From Pseudomonas sp. Ant30-3 (lineage in GTDB: Bacteria > Pseudomonadota > Gammaproteobacteria > Pseudomonadales > Pseudomonadaceae): DNA of 35,378 nt. The stretch spans positions 1 through 35,378 of the forward strand of contig NZ_JMCL01000029.1 in NCBI RefSeq assembly GCF_000690905.1. The letters run 5' to 3'. The first letter of the stretch is position 1; each line of letters begins with the position of its first letter. The notes below the pieces were generated by a model. The model had not been told where the DNA came from, searched no databases, and was given only the letters and a program-made list of their open reading frames with translations. The position numbers and the translations under genes are program-made. Below are positions 1-7,957 of this stretch, piece after piece.

Positions 1-77
1 AGTTCAACAACTACAGCCTCGCGCCGGTGCTGTTGGTGGTGCTCGTGCTGATCGGCGTCGTCGCCGACCGCCGCTGA
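1..77 (+). CDS. DUF3392 family membrane protein, C-terminal end (partial)
   Basis: Only the last 24 codons are present, in frame from base 3 to a TGA at 75-77. They encode a hydrophobic stretch (APVLLVVLVLIGVVADRR) that reads as a final transmembrane helix followed by a short basic cytoplasmic tail. The length and the ending resemble the C-terminus of the small DUF3392 inner-membrane proteins that I recall next to trmB in Pseudomonas, and the position beside trmB supports this. The function of that family is not known. The 5' part lies outside the window, so the family call is tentative. Confidence 0.5.
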   Translation, partial: FNNYSLAPVLLVVLVLIGVVADRR

Positions 78-95
78 ATTCGGGTCAGGCAAAAA

Positions 96-187
96 AAACC
101 TGTAGGAGCCGGCTTGCTGGCGATGGTGTGTCAGACACGCTGATGTTGACTGACACACCGTCGCCAGCAAGCCGGCTCCTACAGGTT
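96..187. repeat. REP doublet (REPIN-like inverted pair) at DUF3392/trmB convergent junction
   Basis: Two inverted copies of a REP-type sequence (AAACCTGTAGGAGCCGGC and its complement) flank a short central region. Each arm holds its own small hairpin, CCGG-CTTG-CTGG. The long near-perfect stem with flanking A and T runs could also serve as a bidirectional terminator for the two convergent genes. Confidence 0.85.
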
Positions 188-200
188 TATAACGTACGGC

Positions 201-926
201 TCAGGACAGTTTTTCGAACTTCAGATCCCACACGCCATGCCCAAGTCGTTCGCCACGGCGTTCGAACTTGGTGATCGGGCGCTCGGCCGGGCGCGGGACG
301 CACTTGCCGTCTTCGGCCAGGTTGCGATAACCCGGCGCGATGTTCATCACTTCCAGCATGTACTCCGCATACGGTTCCCAATCAGTGGCCATGTGCAGCA
401 CACCACCCACCTTCAACTTGCTGCGCACCAGCTCAGCGAACGACGCCTGAACAATACGGCGTTTGTGGTGACGGCTCTTGTGCCACGGGTCCGGGAAAAA
501 CAGCATCAGGCGATCGAGGCTGTTGTCGGCGATGCAACGGTTGAGCACTTCGATCGCATCGCAGTCGTAGACGCGCAAGTTGGTCAGGCCCTGAGTCAGC
601 ACGCCATTGAGCAACGCGCCAACACCTGGACGGTGCACTTCCACACCGATGAAGTCCTGCTCCGGCGAAGCCGCCGCCATCTCCAGCAGCGAGTGGCCCA
701 TGCCGAAACCGATTTCCAGCGAGCGCGGCGCCGAGCGGCCGAACACCTGGTCGTAGTCGACCGGCGCATCGGCCAGTGGCAACACGAACAACGGCGTGCC
801 TTGGTCAAGCCCGCGTTGCTGGCCTTCGGTCATGCGCCCGGCGCGCATCACGAAACTCTTGATGCGGCGGTGTTGGCGCTCGTCGCCTTCTTCCGTCTGG
901 ATTGGCGTGTCGTTTGATTCAGTCAT
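201..926 (-). CDS. trmB: tRNA (guanine-N7)-methyltransferase TrmB
   Basis: The enzyme methylates N7 of G46 in the variable loop of tRNAs, using S-adenosylmethionine. The SAM-binding motif EIGFGMGHS lies near residues 71-79, and the family signature FFPDPWHK near 143-150 is followed by a basic RHHKRR stretch. The C-terminal [17 protein letters not shown] is also typical. The open frame begins at a TTG at 929, but the adjacent ATG at 924-926 (protein starting MTESN) is the more likely start and gives 241 residues, normal for the family. It lies 9 nt downstream of thiG on the same strand, so it is probably cotranscribed with thiS-thiG. Function is confident. Confidence 0.96.
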   Translation of the reverse strand: MTESNDTPIQTEEGDERQHRRIKSFVMRAGRMTEGQQRGLDQGTPLFVLPLADAPVDYDQVFGRSAPRSLEIGFGMGHSLLEMAAASPEQDFIGVEVHRPGVGALLNGVLTQGLTNLRVYDCDAIEVLNRCIADNSLDRLMLFFPDPWHKSRHHKRRIVQASFAELVRSKLKVGGVLHMATDWEPYAEYMLEVMNIAPGYRNLAEDGKCVPRPAERPITKFERRGERLGHGVWDLKFEKLS

Positions 927-935
927 CAATGGCTC

Positions 936-1730
936 TTACTTGATCAGACCATCCAGCGGCGAAGAGGCGCTGGCATAGAGTTTTTTCGGCATACGGCCAG
1001 CGAGGTAAGCCAGGCGGCCCGCAACGATGGCGTGTTTCATGGCCTCAGCCATAATGACCGGCTGCTGGGCATGGGCAATGGCCGAGTTCATCAGCACCGC
1101 TTCACAACCCAGCTCCATGGCGATGGTGGCGTCGGAAGCGGTGCCGACACCGGCATCCACCAACACCGGAATCTTGGCTTCTTCGAGGATAATCTGCAGG
1201 TTGTACGGGTTGCAGATCCCCAGGCCCGTGCCGATCAGACCGGCCAGCGGCATGACCGCGATGCAGCCGATTTCCGCCAGTTGACGGGCAATGATCGGGT
1301 CATCACTGGTGTAGACCATCACGTCGAAACCTTCCTTGACCAGCACTTCGGCAGCCTTGAGGGTTTCGATCACGTTGGGGAACAGGGTTTTCTGGTCAGC
1401 CAGTACCTCCAGCTTCACCAGATTGTGCCCACCAAGCAGTTCACGGGCCAGACGGCAAGTGCGCACAGCCTCGGTAGCATCGAAGCAACCGGCGGTGTTC
1501 GGCAAAAAGGTGTAGCGATCCGGCGAGAGGACTTCGAGCAGGTTCGGTTCGCCCGGATTTTGGCCGAGGTTGGTACGGCGCACGGCGAAAGTCACGATCT
1601 CGGCACCCGAGGCTTCGATGGCCAGGCGGGTTTCTTCCATGTCACGGTACTTGCCAGTGCCTACCAGCAAACGCGACTGGTAAGTACGACCGGCCAGGAC
1701 GAAGGGCTTGTCGCTACGAACGATGCTCAT
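936..1730 (-). CDS. thiG: Thiazole synthase ThiG
   Basis: ThiG forms the thiazole phosphate half of thiamine from 1-deoxyxylulose 5-phosphate, dehydroglycine and sulfur carried on ThiS thiocarboxylate. The 264-residue protein is a TIM barrel of normal length. The Schiff-base lysine lies in NLVKLEVL (Lys106), and the phosphate-binding region [14 protein letters not shown] and the [11 protein letters not shown] segment are intact. An AGAGG-type ribosome site precedes the ATG. thiS lies 60 nt upstream on the same strand and trmB follows closely, so a thiS-thiG-trmB unit is likely. No TPP riboswitch was recognised upstream. Confidence 0.97.
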   Translation of the reverse strand: MSIVRSDKPFVLAGRTYQSRLLVGTGKYRDMEETRLAIEASGAEIVTFAVRRTNLGQNPGEPNLLEVLSPDRYTFLPNTAGCFDATEAVRTCRLARELLGGHNLVKLEVLADQKTLFPNVIETLKAAEVLVKEGFDVMVYTSDDPIIARQLAEIGCIAVMPLAGLIGTGLGICNPYNLQIILEEAKIPVLVDAGVGTASDATIAMELGCEAVLMNSAIAHAQQPVIMAEAMKHAIVAGRLAYLAGRMPKKLYASASSPLDGLIK

Positions 1731-1790
1731 GGGAAATCCTCTGTAGGGGTGAGGTTCTTGCAGAATTCTGTGCCCTGGTGGGCCGCAGGG

Positions 1791-1991
1791 CTAGCCGCCA
1801 CCGATGGCGTGTACCACTTCGACCGAGTCGCCGTCATTCAGCGTGGTATCGGTATGCTGGCTGCGCGGGACGATATCCAGATTGAGCTCGACCGCGACAC
1901 GGCGTCCGGTCAGTTCCAGACGGGTCAGCAGGGCCGCAACGGTTTCACCGTCGGGCAGTTCAAGGGATTCGCCGTTCAACTGAATGCGCAT
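1791..1991 (-). CDS. thiS: Sulfur carrier protein ThiS
   Basis: This is a 66-residue beta-grasp protein of the ubiquitin-like fold. It ends in AIGGG, and the terminal Gly-Gly is adenylated and then thiocarboxylated to deliver sulfur to ThiG. Length, the N-terminal MRIQLNGESLELPDG strand-turn-strand and the internal VAVELN segment fit ThiS well. It is the first gene of a minus-strand group with thiG and trmB. The DUF423 gene lies 91 nt upstream in the same direction and may share its transcript. Confidence 0.95.
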   Translation of the reverse strand: MRIQLNGESLELPDGETVAALLTRLELTGRRVAVELNLDIVPRSQHTDTTLNDGDSVEVVHAIGGG

Positions 1992-2082
1992 ACCGAATGG
2001 CCGCCATCATTTTTAGGGGCTGGCATTCTAGCCCGATCAGTCTTGGCGACCCAAGCCATTCGTCATGAAATGGACCGTGCAG

Positions 2083-2454
2083 TCAGCTCAGCCGCCAGGC
2101 GGCCAGGCCCAGGCACAACCAGCCAACAAGGAAGGCCAGACCACCGAAAGGCGTGATGATCCCGAGCTTGCTGATGCCGGTCAGTGTCAGCACGTAAAGG
2201 CTGCCGGAAAACAACAGGATGCCGATGGCAAACGATACGCCGGCCCACGTCACCAATCGGCCGGGGATTTGCGTGGCCAGCAGCGCAACACCCAACAAGG
2301 CCAGGGTGTGCACTAACTGGTAAGTCACGCCGGTGTGGAAAATCGCCAGGTACTCGGACGTCAGGCGGCTTTTCAGGCCGTGAGCGGCGAACGCGCCCAA
2401 GGCCACGCCGGTGAAGCCGAAAAAAGCGGCCAGCATCAGAAAGCCACGCAGCAT
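2083..2454 (-). CDS. DUF423 family inner-membrane protein
   Basis: This is a 123-residue, strongly hydrophobic protein with about four predicted membrane helices. It carries the family landmarks GALGAFGAHGL-like (here GVALGAFAAHGL, near residues 19-30) and a C-terminal PFGGLAFLVGWLCLG. These match the DUF423 (YgdD-type) family, whose biochemical role is unknown. A good ribosome site (TGGAG) precedes the ATG. It is divergent from mtgA, with 74 nt between the two starts, and points toward thiS. Family call is confident; function is open. Confidence 0.9.
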   Translation of the reverse strand: MLRGFLMLAAFFGFTGVALGAFAAHGLKSRLTSEYLAIFHTGVTYQLVHTLALLGVALLATQIPGRLVTWAGVSFAIGILLFSGSLYVLTLTGISKLGIITPFGGLAFLVGWLCLGLAAWRLS

Positions 2455-2466
2455 GAAGAACTCCAG

Positions 2467-2495
2467 TCAGACTCGATCCACAGGGTCTGTATAAT
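2467..2495 (+). promoter_or_regulatory. Candidate sigma-70 promoter of mtgA
   Basis: A perfect TATAAT lies at 2490-2495, 33 nt before the mtgA ATG. The -35 position 17 nt upstream is a poor match (TCAGAC), so the call rests mainly on the -10 hexamer and on its position in the divergent gap. Confidence 0.45.
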
Positions 2496-2528
2496 GGCCC
2501 GCTCAACGGGTTCGGCCAAGCCATCTCT

Positions 2529-3251
2529 ATGCTGCGTATATTTTTGCAACGTTTTATCAAAGCCCTGCTGTGGTTCGCGGGCGGCAGCATTGTGCTGGTC
2601 CTGATTTTCCGCGTGGTTCCGCCACCGGGAACGGCGCTGATGGTGGAGCGCAAAGTCGAATCATGGATCGACGGCGAGCCGATCAATCTGCAGCGCACGT
2701 GGAAGCCATGGGAGGAAATCTCCGATGATCTCAAGCTCGCGGTGATCGCCGGCGAAGATCAGAAATTCCCGGAACATTGGGGTTTCGACTTCGGGGCCAT
2801 TCAGAAAGCCCTGGCGCATAACGAACTCGGCGGTACAGTGCGAGGCGCCAGCACGCTGAGCCAGCAGGTCTCGAAAAACCTGTTTTTGTGGTCTGGGCGC
2901 AGCTGGCTGCGCAAAGGCCTGGAGGTCTGGTTTACCGGACTGATTGAAGTGTTGTGGCCAAAGCAGCGAATTCTTGAGGTTTACCTCAACAGTGTCGAGC
3001 TGGATAAAGGTGTGTTTGGCGCCGAAGCGGCAGCCCGGCACCACTTTGGCGTGAGCGCCCGGTCGTTGTCGCGGCAACAGGCGAGCTTGCTCGCGGCTGT
3101 TCTGCCCAACCCGCGAGTCTGGAGCGCCAGCCGCCCAACCAGCTATGTCGCACGGCGTGCTGGCTGGATTCGGCAGCAGATGAGTCAGCTGGGTGGGGAC
3201 AGTTATCTAGTAGGGCTCAATGATTCACGCCGGGCGCTGTGGGCGCAGTAA
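2529..3251 (+). CDS. mtgA: Monofunctional peptidoglycan glycosyltransferase MtgA
   Basis: MtgA polymerises lipid II into glycan strands in the periplasm while anchored in the inner membrane. It has 240 residues, the usual length. An N-terminal membrane anchor spans about residues 12-33. The GT51 motifs follow: EDQKFPEHWGFD with the catalytic glutamate at Glu76, then GASTLSQQVSKNL near 107-119, then the KQRILEVYLNSVE block. No transpeptidase domain is present, so it is not a class A PBP. It is divergent from the DUF423 gene and convergent with rpoH. Confident. Confidence 0.97.
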   Translation: MLRIFLQRFIKALLWFAGGSIVLVLIFRVVPPPGTALMVERKVESWIDGEPINLQRTWKPWEEISDDLKLAVIAGEDQKFPEHWGFDFGAIQKALAHNELGGTVRGASTLSQQVSKNLFLWSGRSWLRKGLEVWFTGLIEVLWPKQRILEVYLNSVELDKGVFGAEAAARHHFGVSARSLSRQQASLLAAVLPNPRVWSASRPTSYVARRAGWIRQQMSQLGGDSYLVGLNDSRRALWAQ

Positions 3252-3265
3252 CTCCGCAAATCCCC

Positions 3266-3355
3266 TGTAGGAGCGAGCCTGCTCGCGATGGCGTCCATTC
3301 AGTCGACATAGTCGGTGGATGATTGACCGCTATCGCGAGCAGGCTCACTCCCACA
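3266..3355. repeat. REP doublet at mtgA/rpoH convergent junction
   Basis: The left arm TGTAGGAGCGAGCCTGCTCG and a right arm that is its near-complement face each other across about 45 nt. Each arm contains the inner hairpin CGAG/CTCG (TGAG/CTCG in the right arm, a wobble) around CCTG. Confidence 0.85.
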
Positions 3356-3390
3356 AGGAAACCAAGGTAAAGCTGACACTGCGCACACAC

Positions 3391-3426
3391 AAAAACGCCC
3401 CGATCATCACTGATCGGGGCGTTTTT
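3391..3426. terminator. Bidirectional intrinsic terminator between mtgA and rpoH
   Basis: A perfect 16-bp stem (AAAAACGCCCCGATCA and its complement) around a TCAC loop has A residues on one side and T residues on the other, so it can end transcription in either direction. It lies 18 nt past the rpoH stop codon and downstream of mtgA. Confidence 0.93.
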
Positions 3427-3443
3427 GTTTGCCGGTGCGCAGG

Positions 3444-4298
3444 TTATGCGGCGATCGACAATTTGAGCTTGTTCATCGCACTCTTTTCAAGCTGACGAAT
3501 ACGCTCGGCCGACACGTTGTACTTCTGCGCCAGGTCGTGCAGCGTGGCTTTCTCTTCAGCGAGCCAGCGCTGATAAAGAATGTCGCGACTGCGGTCGTCC
3601 AGCACTTCCAGCGCTTCGTGCAGGTTGTGGTTGGAGTTGTCGCTCCAGTCGGCATCTTCCAGTTGACGGGCCGGGTCGTACCGGTGGTCTTCCAGATAAT
3701 TGGCCGGCGACTGGAAGGCGCTGTCGTCGTCGGCTTCAGCAGCCGGGTCGAAGGCCATGTCATGGCCGGTCAGGCGACTTTCCATCTCGCGCACTTCCCG
3801 CGGCTCGACGCCGAGGCTTTCCGCCACGCGGTGGACTTCCTCGTTGTTCAGCCACGCCAGACGCTTCTTCTGGCTGCGCAGGTTGAAGAACAGCTTGCGC
3901 TGGGCCTTGGTGGTCGCGACTTTCACGATGCGCCAGTTGCGCAGGATGAACTCGTGAATTTCCGCCTTGATCCAGTGCACGGCGAACGACACCAGACGCA
4001 CACCCATTTCCGGGTTGAAGCGTTTTACAGCCTTCATCAGGCCGACGTTACCTTCCTGGATCAGGTCAGCCTGAGCCAGACCGTAGCCGGAATAGCTACG
4101 GGCAATGTGTACGACAAAACGCAGGTGGGCGAGCACCATCTGCCGAGCCGCCCCCAAATCCTGCTCATAGTAGAGACTCTCGGCCAGTTCACGCTCCTGC
4201 TCCGGCGTCAGCAATGGAATGCTGTTCACCGTGTGCACATAAGCCTCCAGGTTCGCACCTGGGACCAGAGCATATGCAGGTTGCAAAGAATTGGTCAT
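3444..4298 (-). CDS. rpoH: RNA polymerase heat-shock sigma factor RpoH (sigma-32)
   Basis: RpoH directs RNA polymerase to heat-shock promoters. The protein has region 2 ([15 protein letters not shown], then [17 protein letters not shown]), the RpoH box QRKLFFNLR that separates it from RpoD and RpoS, and a region 4 helix-turn-helix ([19 protein letters not shown]). The open frame extends 24 codons further upstream, but the ATG at 4296-4298 has a strong ACGGAGG site 9 nt away and gives the normal 284 residues. It follows ftsX in the same direction, yet has its own candidate promoter. Confident. Confidence 0.97.
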   Translation of the reverse strand: MTNSLQPAYALVPGANLEAYVHTVNSIPLLTPEQERELAESLYYEQDLGAARQMVLAHLRFVVHIARSYSGYGLAQADLIQEGNVGLMKAVKRFNPEMGVRLVSFAVHWIKAEIHEFILRNWRIVKVATTKAQRKLFFNLRSQKKRLAWLNNEEVHRVAESLGVEPREVREMESRLTGHDMAFDPAAEADDDSAFQSPANYLEDHRYDPARQLEDADWSDNSNHNLHEALEVLDDRSRDILYQRWLAEEKATLHDLAQKYNVSAERIRQLEKSAMNKLKLSIAA

Positions 4299-4347
4299 AC
4301 GAAAAAACCTCCGTCTTACATAACTCGTGCAGTTCAGCACTGCGAAA

Positions 4348-4375
4348 ATTGACCGGGAACCGAAAGACAAGTTCC
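4348..4375 (-). promoter_or_regulatory. Candidate AlgU (sigma-E-type) promoter of rpoH
   Basis: Reading the minus strand, GGAACTT (4369-4375) is followed after 16 nt by TCAAT (4348-4352). This fits the AlgU/sigma-E pattern GAACTT-N16/17-TCnnA except at the last -10 position. It would give a leader of about 40-45 nt before the rpoH ATG. In P. aeruginosa and E. coli one rpoH promoter depends on this sigma class, which supports the reading. Confidence 0.55.
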
Positions 4376-4411
4376 CACAAAAACTGAAAGGTCAATACGC
4401 GCAAAAAGATA

Positions 4412-5434
4412 CTACTTCGGCGCCAACTCCCTGAGATGACGAGCGACTGCAATCCATGCACCGATATAACCCAACAGCAACGCGCCAAGCAAGAGCGACA
4501 GACCGTCGGCAACTGGCACTCCCGCCAGCGCAAAATCACTGCCGTACAGGCCGGCCAGCCCAACCACCGCATCGTTCAACCAATCAAGCCCGAAGGCCAA
4601 TACCCCCCAGGACAGCACCCCTGCACCGAGGCCATACAGCGCGCCCATATAAAGGAAGGGCCTGCGTACATAGCTGTCAGTGCCGCCCACGAGTTTAATC
4701 ACTTCTATCTCTGTGCGGCGGTTTTCAATATGAAGACGAATGGTATTGCCTATCACCAAAAGTAATGCAGACACCAAAAGCACGGTCAGACCGAAGACAA
4801 ATCGGTCGCCCAGCTTGAGGATGGCTGCCAGACGCTCGACCCAGACTAGATCAAGTTGCGCCAGTTGTACCTTGGGCAACTCGGAAAGTTTTTGTCGTAA
4901 TGCTTCAAGCGCGGGCTTGTCGACCTCGTTCGGTGTAACCAGGACGACGCCAGGCAGCGGGTTCTCCGGCAGTTCCTTGAGCGCATCGCCCAGTCCGGAC
5001 TGTTGCTGGAATTCTTCCAGGGCCTGATCCCGGCCGACATATTCAGCCTCTGCGACGCCTGGGATGCCCTTGATCTGTTCACGCAACGCTTCGCCCTCGG
5101 TCGGGCTGGCGTCCAGTTGCAGGTACAGGGAAATCTGCGCCGCGCGCTGCCAGGAACCGCCCAGACGCTCGACATTATTCAGCAGAAGTGACAGCCCCAT
5201 GGGCAGACTGAGTGCCACCGCCATTACCATGCAGGTGAAGAAACTGCCGATCGGCTGTTTGCCCAAACGGCGCAAACTGTCGAGCAGACTGGCCCGATGG
5301 CTTTCAACCCAGGCACGGAACAGTGTGGCGAAGTCCGGGCCGTCATCCTCGTCGCGTTTCTTCTTCGGCGCTTGCGGGTCGGCAGCTTTGGGCGCGACTC
5401 GCTCGGAAACCTTGGGACTGCGTGTCGCACTCAT
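4412..5434 (-). CDS. ftsX: Cell division protein FtsX
   Basis: FtsX is the membrane subunit of the FtsEX ABC complex, which activates cell-wall hydrolases at the septum through its periplasmic loop. The 340-residue protein starts with a charged cytoplasmic tail of about 60 residues (KAADPQAPKKKRDEDDG region). TM1 is near 65-86, a periplasmic domain of about 120 residues follows, and three more helices begin near residue 213. The helix pattern and the RRTEIEVIKLVGG motif after TM2 match FtsX. The start ATG overlaps the ftsE stop by 4 nt, so the two are translationally coupled. Confidence 0.96.
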   Translation of the reverse strand: MSATRSPKVSERVAPKAADPQAPKKKRDEDDGPDFATLFRAWVESHRASLLDSLRRLGKQPIGSFFTCMVMAVALSLPMGLSLLLNNVERLGGSWQRAAQISLYLQLDASPTEGEALREQIKGIPGVAEAEYVGRDQALEEFQQQSGLGDALKELPENPLPGVVLVTPNEVDKPALEALRQKLSELPKVQLAQLDLVWVERLAAILKLGDRFVFGLTVLLVSALLLVIGNTIRLHIENRRTEIEVIKLVGGTDSYVRRPFLYMGALYGLGAGVLSWGVLAFGLDWLNDAVVGLAGLYGSDFALAGVPVADGLSLLLGALLLGYIGAWIAVARHLRELAPK

Positions 5435-6102
5435 ACCCCGGCCTCCCCGTCGCCGATCAAGCGACCGCGCTGCAAGGTCAGCATGCGATGACGCATGCGG
5501 GCGATCAGTGCCAGGTCATGGCTGGCGATGAGCACACTGGTGCCCAGACGATTGATGTCTTCGAACACGCCCATGATCTCGGCGGCCAGACGCGGGTCGA
5601 GGTTACCGGTGGGCTCATCCGCCAGCAGCAAGGCTGGCCGATGGACGATGGCGCGGGCGATGCCGACCCGCTGCTGCTGACCGGTGGACAAGTCTCCAGG
5701 GTAGAGATCGGTTTTGTCCGAAAGCGCCACGCGCTCCAGAGCCGAGTCCACGCGCTTGGCGATTTCGGCTTTGGAGAGGCCGAGAATCTGCAATGGCAGG
5801 GCAACGTTGTTGAATACCGTGCGATCGAATAGCAGCTGGTGATTCTGAAACACCACGCCGATCTGCCGACGCAGAAAAGGAATCTGCGCATTGCTGATAG
5901 TGCCGAGGTCTTGCCCGGCCAGGAGCAATTTGCCCGTGGTCGGACGCTCCATGGCCAGCAACAGGCGCAACAGCGTGCTTTTGCCTGCACCGGAATGGCC
6001 GGTGACAAAGAGAAACTCGCCACGACGGACTCGAAAGCTCAGCTCATGCAAGCCGACGTGACCGTTCGGGTAGCGTTTACCGACCTGTTCGAAACGAATC
6101 AT
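5431..6102 (-). CDS. ftsE: Cell division ATP-binding protein FtsE
   Basis: FtsE is the cytoplasmic ATPase of FtsEX. All ABC motifs are intact: Walker A GHSGAGKST (residues 35-43), Q-loop GVVFQNH (82-88), signature LSTGQQQR (138-145), Walker B LLLADEP (158-164) and switch histidine in IASHD near the C-terminus. The length of 223 residues is standard. It overlaps ftsY upstream and ftsX downstream by 4 nt each (ATGA junctions), so the three are made from one message. Confident from motifs and context together, since FtsE alone resembles LolD and other ABC proteins. Confidence 0.97.
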   Translation of the reverse strand: MIRFEQVGKRYPNGHVGLHELSFRVRRGEFLFVTGHSGAGKSTLLRLLLAMERPTTGKLLLAGQDLGTISNAQIPFLRRQIGVVFQNHQLLFDRTVFNNVALPLQILGLSKAEIAKRVDSALERVALSDKTDLYPGDLSTGQQQRVGIARAIVHRPALLLADEPTGNLDPRLAAEIMGVFEDINRLGTSVLIASHDLALIARMRHRMLTLQRGRLIGDGEAGV

Positions 6103-7616
6103 GAACGCTCCCGCTCGGCAAACAATGCCTGGACAAAGGGTTCTGCTTCAAAAGTACGCAAGTCATCGATGCCTTCACCGACACCAATGTACCGAATCGG
6201 CAGACCGAACTGCTTGGCCAGGGCGAAAATCACCCCGCCCTTGGCGGTGCCGTCGAGTTTGGTCAGGGCCAGACCCGTCAGCTCGACGGTCTGATGGAAT
6301 TGCTTGGCCTGACTGATAGCGTTCTGACCGGTGCCCGCGTCGAGCACCAGCAGCACTTCGTGCGGCGCGTCAGCATCGAGTTTGCTGATGACGCGACGAA
6401 CCTTTTTCAGTTCTTCCATCAGATTGTCTTTGGTGTGCAGACGACCAGCAGTGTCGGCGATCAAGACGTCGATGCCTCGCGCTTTGGCGGCTTGCACGGC
6501 GTCGAAGATCACCGAAGCGGAATCGGCGCCGGTGTGCTGAGCGATGACCGGGATCTTGTTGCGCTCACCCCAGACCTGCAACTGCTCCACGGCAGCAGCG
6601 CGGAAAGTATCGCCGGCCGCAAGCATGACTTTCTTGCCTTCAAGCTGCAGTTTCTTGGCGAGTTTGCCGATGGTGGTGGTCTTGCCGGCGCCGTTGACGC
6701 CAACGACCAGAATCACGAACGGCTTGTTCTGCGCGGCGATTTTCAGCGGCTGCTCGACGGGCTTGAGCATCGCCGCGAGTTCAGCCTGCAGGGATTTGTA
6801 CAGCGCAGCGGCGTCGGCCAGTTCCTTGCGCGCAACTTTCTGCGTCAGACGCTGAATGATCACCGAGGTCGCTTCAACACCCACGTCAGCCGTCAGCAGG
6901 CGGGTTTCGATGTCTTCGAGCAGCTCGTCATCGATGATTTTTTTGCCGAGAAACAGACTCGCCATGCCTTCGCCGATGCTGGCGCTGGTCTTGGACAGGC
7001 CTTGCTTGAGGCGGGCGAAGAAACCGGATTTGCTTTCTTCCGTGCGTGATGGCTCGACGGGGCTGTCGAGCTGTGCAACGGGCTCAGCTGCTGCGGGGGC
7101 AATGACAGGCGCAGGCGCTGCGACCACGGGCTCAACCGGAGCAACCGGAGCAACCGGAGCAACCGGAGCAATGACAGCAGGCGGCTCGGGTTCCACAACT
7201 ACAGGCGCTGGCTCGACCTCAACCACCGGCTCAATGACTGGCGTTTGAACGGGCTCGGGAGAAAACGCAGCCGGCGCCGGAATCGGCGGTGCGACATGCG
7301 CAGCTTGCTCATCTTCAACCAGCGCCACCGGCTCTTCCGCCACCGGCAATGTCAGCCATGGCTCGCCAGCAAGCGTCAACGGCTGTTCGGTGACGGTTTC
7401 AGGCTCGGATTCTGCCGCGGGCTGCAGCACCGGCTCGGCGATCGGCAAGACAATCGGCGCTGGCGCTTCATCGATAACCGGCGCGGGGGTGGCCTCAGGA
7501 AGTGGCTGTGGCTGTTCGACGACGGGTTCCTGCGGTTTTTTGCGCAGCCATCCGAACAGGCTTTTTTTCTCGCCAGCCGCAGCTGGGGCTTTCTTGTCGT
7601 CGTTGGAACCAAACAT
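6099..7616 (-). CDS. ftsY: Signal recognition particle receptor FtsY
   Basis: FtsY docks SRP-ribosome complexes to the inner membrane. The 505-residue protein has a long N-terminal A domain (about residues 1-200) rich in Pro, Ala, Val and Glu, then the N and G GTPase domains. GTPase motifs visible are GVNGAGKTTTIGKLA (G1, from residue 306), AAGDTFRAAAVEQL, DTAGRLHTK and LTKLDGTAKGG. The A domain includes a tandem P-V-A repeat coded by a 9-bp DNA repeat. It is first in the ftsY-ftsE-ftsX operon and divergent from the M16 protease gene. Confidence 0.97.
   Translation of the reverse strand: MFGSNDDKKAPAAAGEKKSLFGWLRKKPQEPVVEQPQPLPEATPAPVIDEAPAPIVLPIAEPVLQPAAESEPETVTEQPLTLAGEPWLTLPVAEEPVALVEDEQAAHVAPPIPAPAAFSPEPVQTPVIEPVVEVEPAPVVVEPEPPAVIAPVAPVAPVAPVEPVVAAPAPVIAPAAAEPVAQLDSPVEPSRTEESKSGFFARLKQGLSKTSASIGEGMASLFLGKKIIDDELLEDIETRLLTADVGVEATSVIIQRLTQKVARKELADAAALYKSLQAELAAMLKPVEQPLKIAAQNKPFVILVVGVNGAGKTTTIGKLAKKLQLEGKKVMLAAGDTFRAAAVEQLQVWGERNKIPVIAQHTGADSASVIFDAVQAAKARGIDVLIADTAGRLHTKDNLMEELKKVRRVISKLDADAPHEVLLVLDAGTGQNAISQAKQFHQTVELTGLALTKLDGTAKGGVIFALAKQFGLPIRYIGVGEGIDDLRTFEAEPFVQALFAERERS
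7132..7167. repeat. 9-bp tandem repeat inside ftsY
   Basis: Four head-to-tail copies of GCAACCGGA (the first begins with T) lie in the part of ftsY coding for the disordered A domain, where they give repeated Pro-Val-Ala. The unit length keeps the reading frame, so copy-number change would only lengthen or shorten the linker. Confidence 0.85.
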
Positions 7617-7957
7617 GGAGGACGGCTATCTCACGGTGGCGACGCGCCATGGGCGCCTCGGCAATTAAATATTAGTGCAGAACAGACTGCGATTGACCCA
7701 GCTTGTTCACGCGCACCCTTAAGACGAGGTGCTAATGGCACCTTACAAAAACGATTTCACGAAGGACTGCAGCGGCAAAATCGGCGAAAAGGCAGATATA
7801 AGTTGTCAATTAACAGCCTTCTCCCGCAAACCTATTCAACCTGATCAAACCCGAAGGCCTGATAGGCGTGGCCGCCAGCAAAACGGATCAGTATCCTAGC
7901 ACCCTCTCGCCCGCCGACGCTAAGACCTAGCGGGCAGCCCCAAAGGTTTAAAAACGA
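7617..7957. other. Divergent intergenic region ftsY/M16 protease (341 nt)
   Basis: This gap must hold promoters for the ftsYEX operon (leftward) and the M16 protease genes (rightward). I see no convincing coding sequence, no REP doublet and no terminator-like hairpin. No promoter pair matches consensus well enough to call. An AAAGG stretch at 7942-7946 is the likely ribosome site for the protease. Confidence 0.6.

Noticed and set aside
1992..2082. Possible TPP riboswitch ahead of thiS
   Set aside because: I could not find the conserved thi-box segments in this 91-nt gap.
1032..2156. Plus-strand frame of 374 codons opposite thiG and thiS
   Set aside because: It runs across two well-supported genes and their gap and shows no domain; the composition is that of an antisense shadow.
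4299..4345. RNA thermometer in the rpoH leader
   Set aside because: Only a short five-base pairing between the ribosome site and the early coding region was seen; too weak to call.
3429..4352. Plus-strand frame of 307 codons opposite rpoH
   Set aside because: It covers rpoH and part of its terminator, with no family resemblance.
4299..4370. N-terminal extension of RpoH by 24 residues
   Set aside because: The strong ACGGAGG site and normal family length favour the ATG at 4298, and the extension would overlap the predicted promoter.
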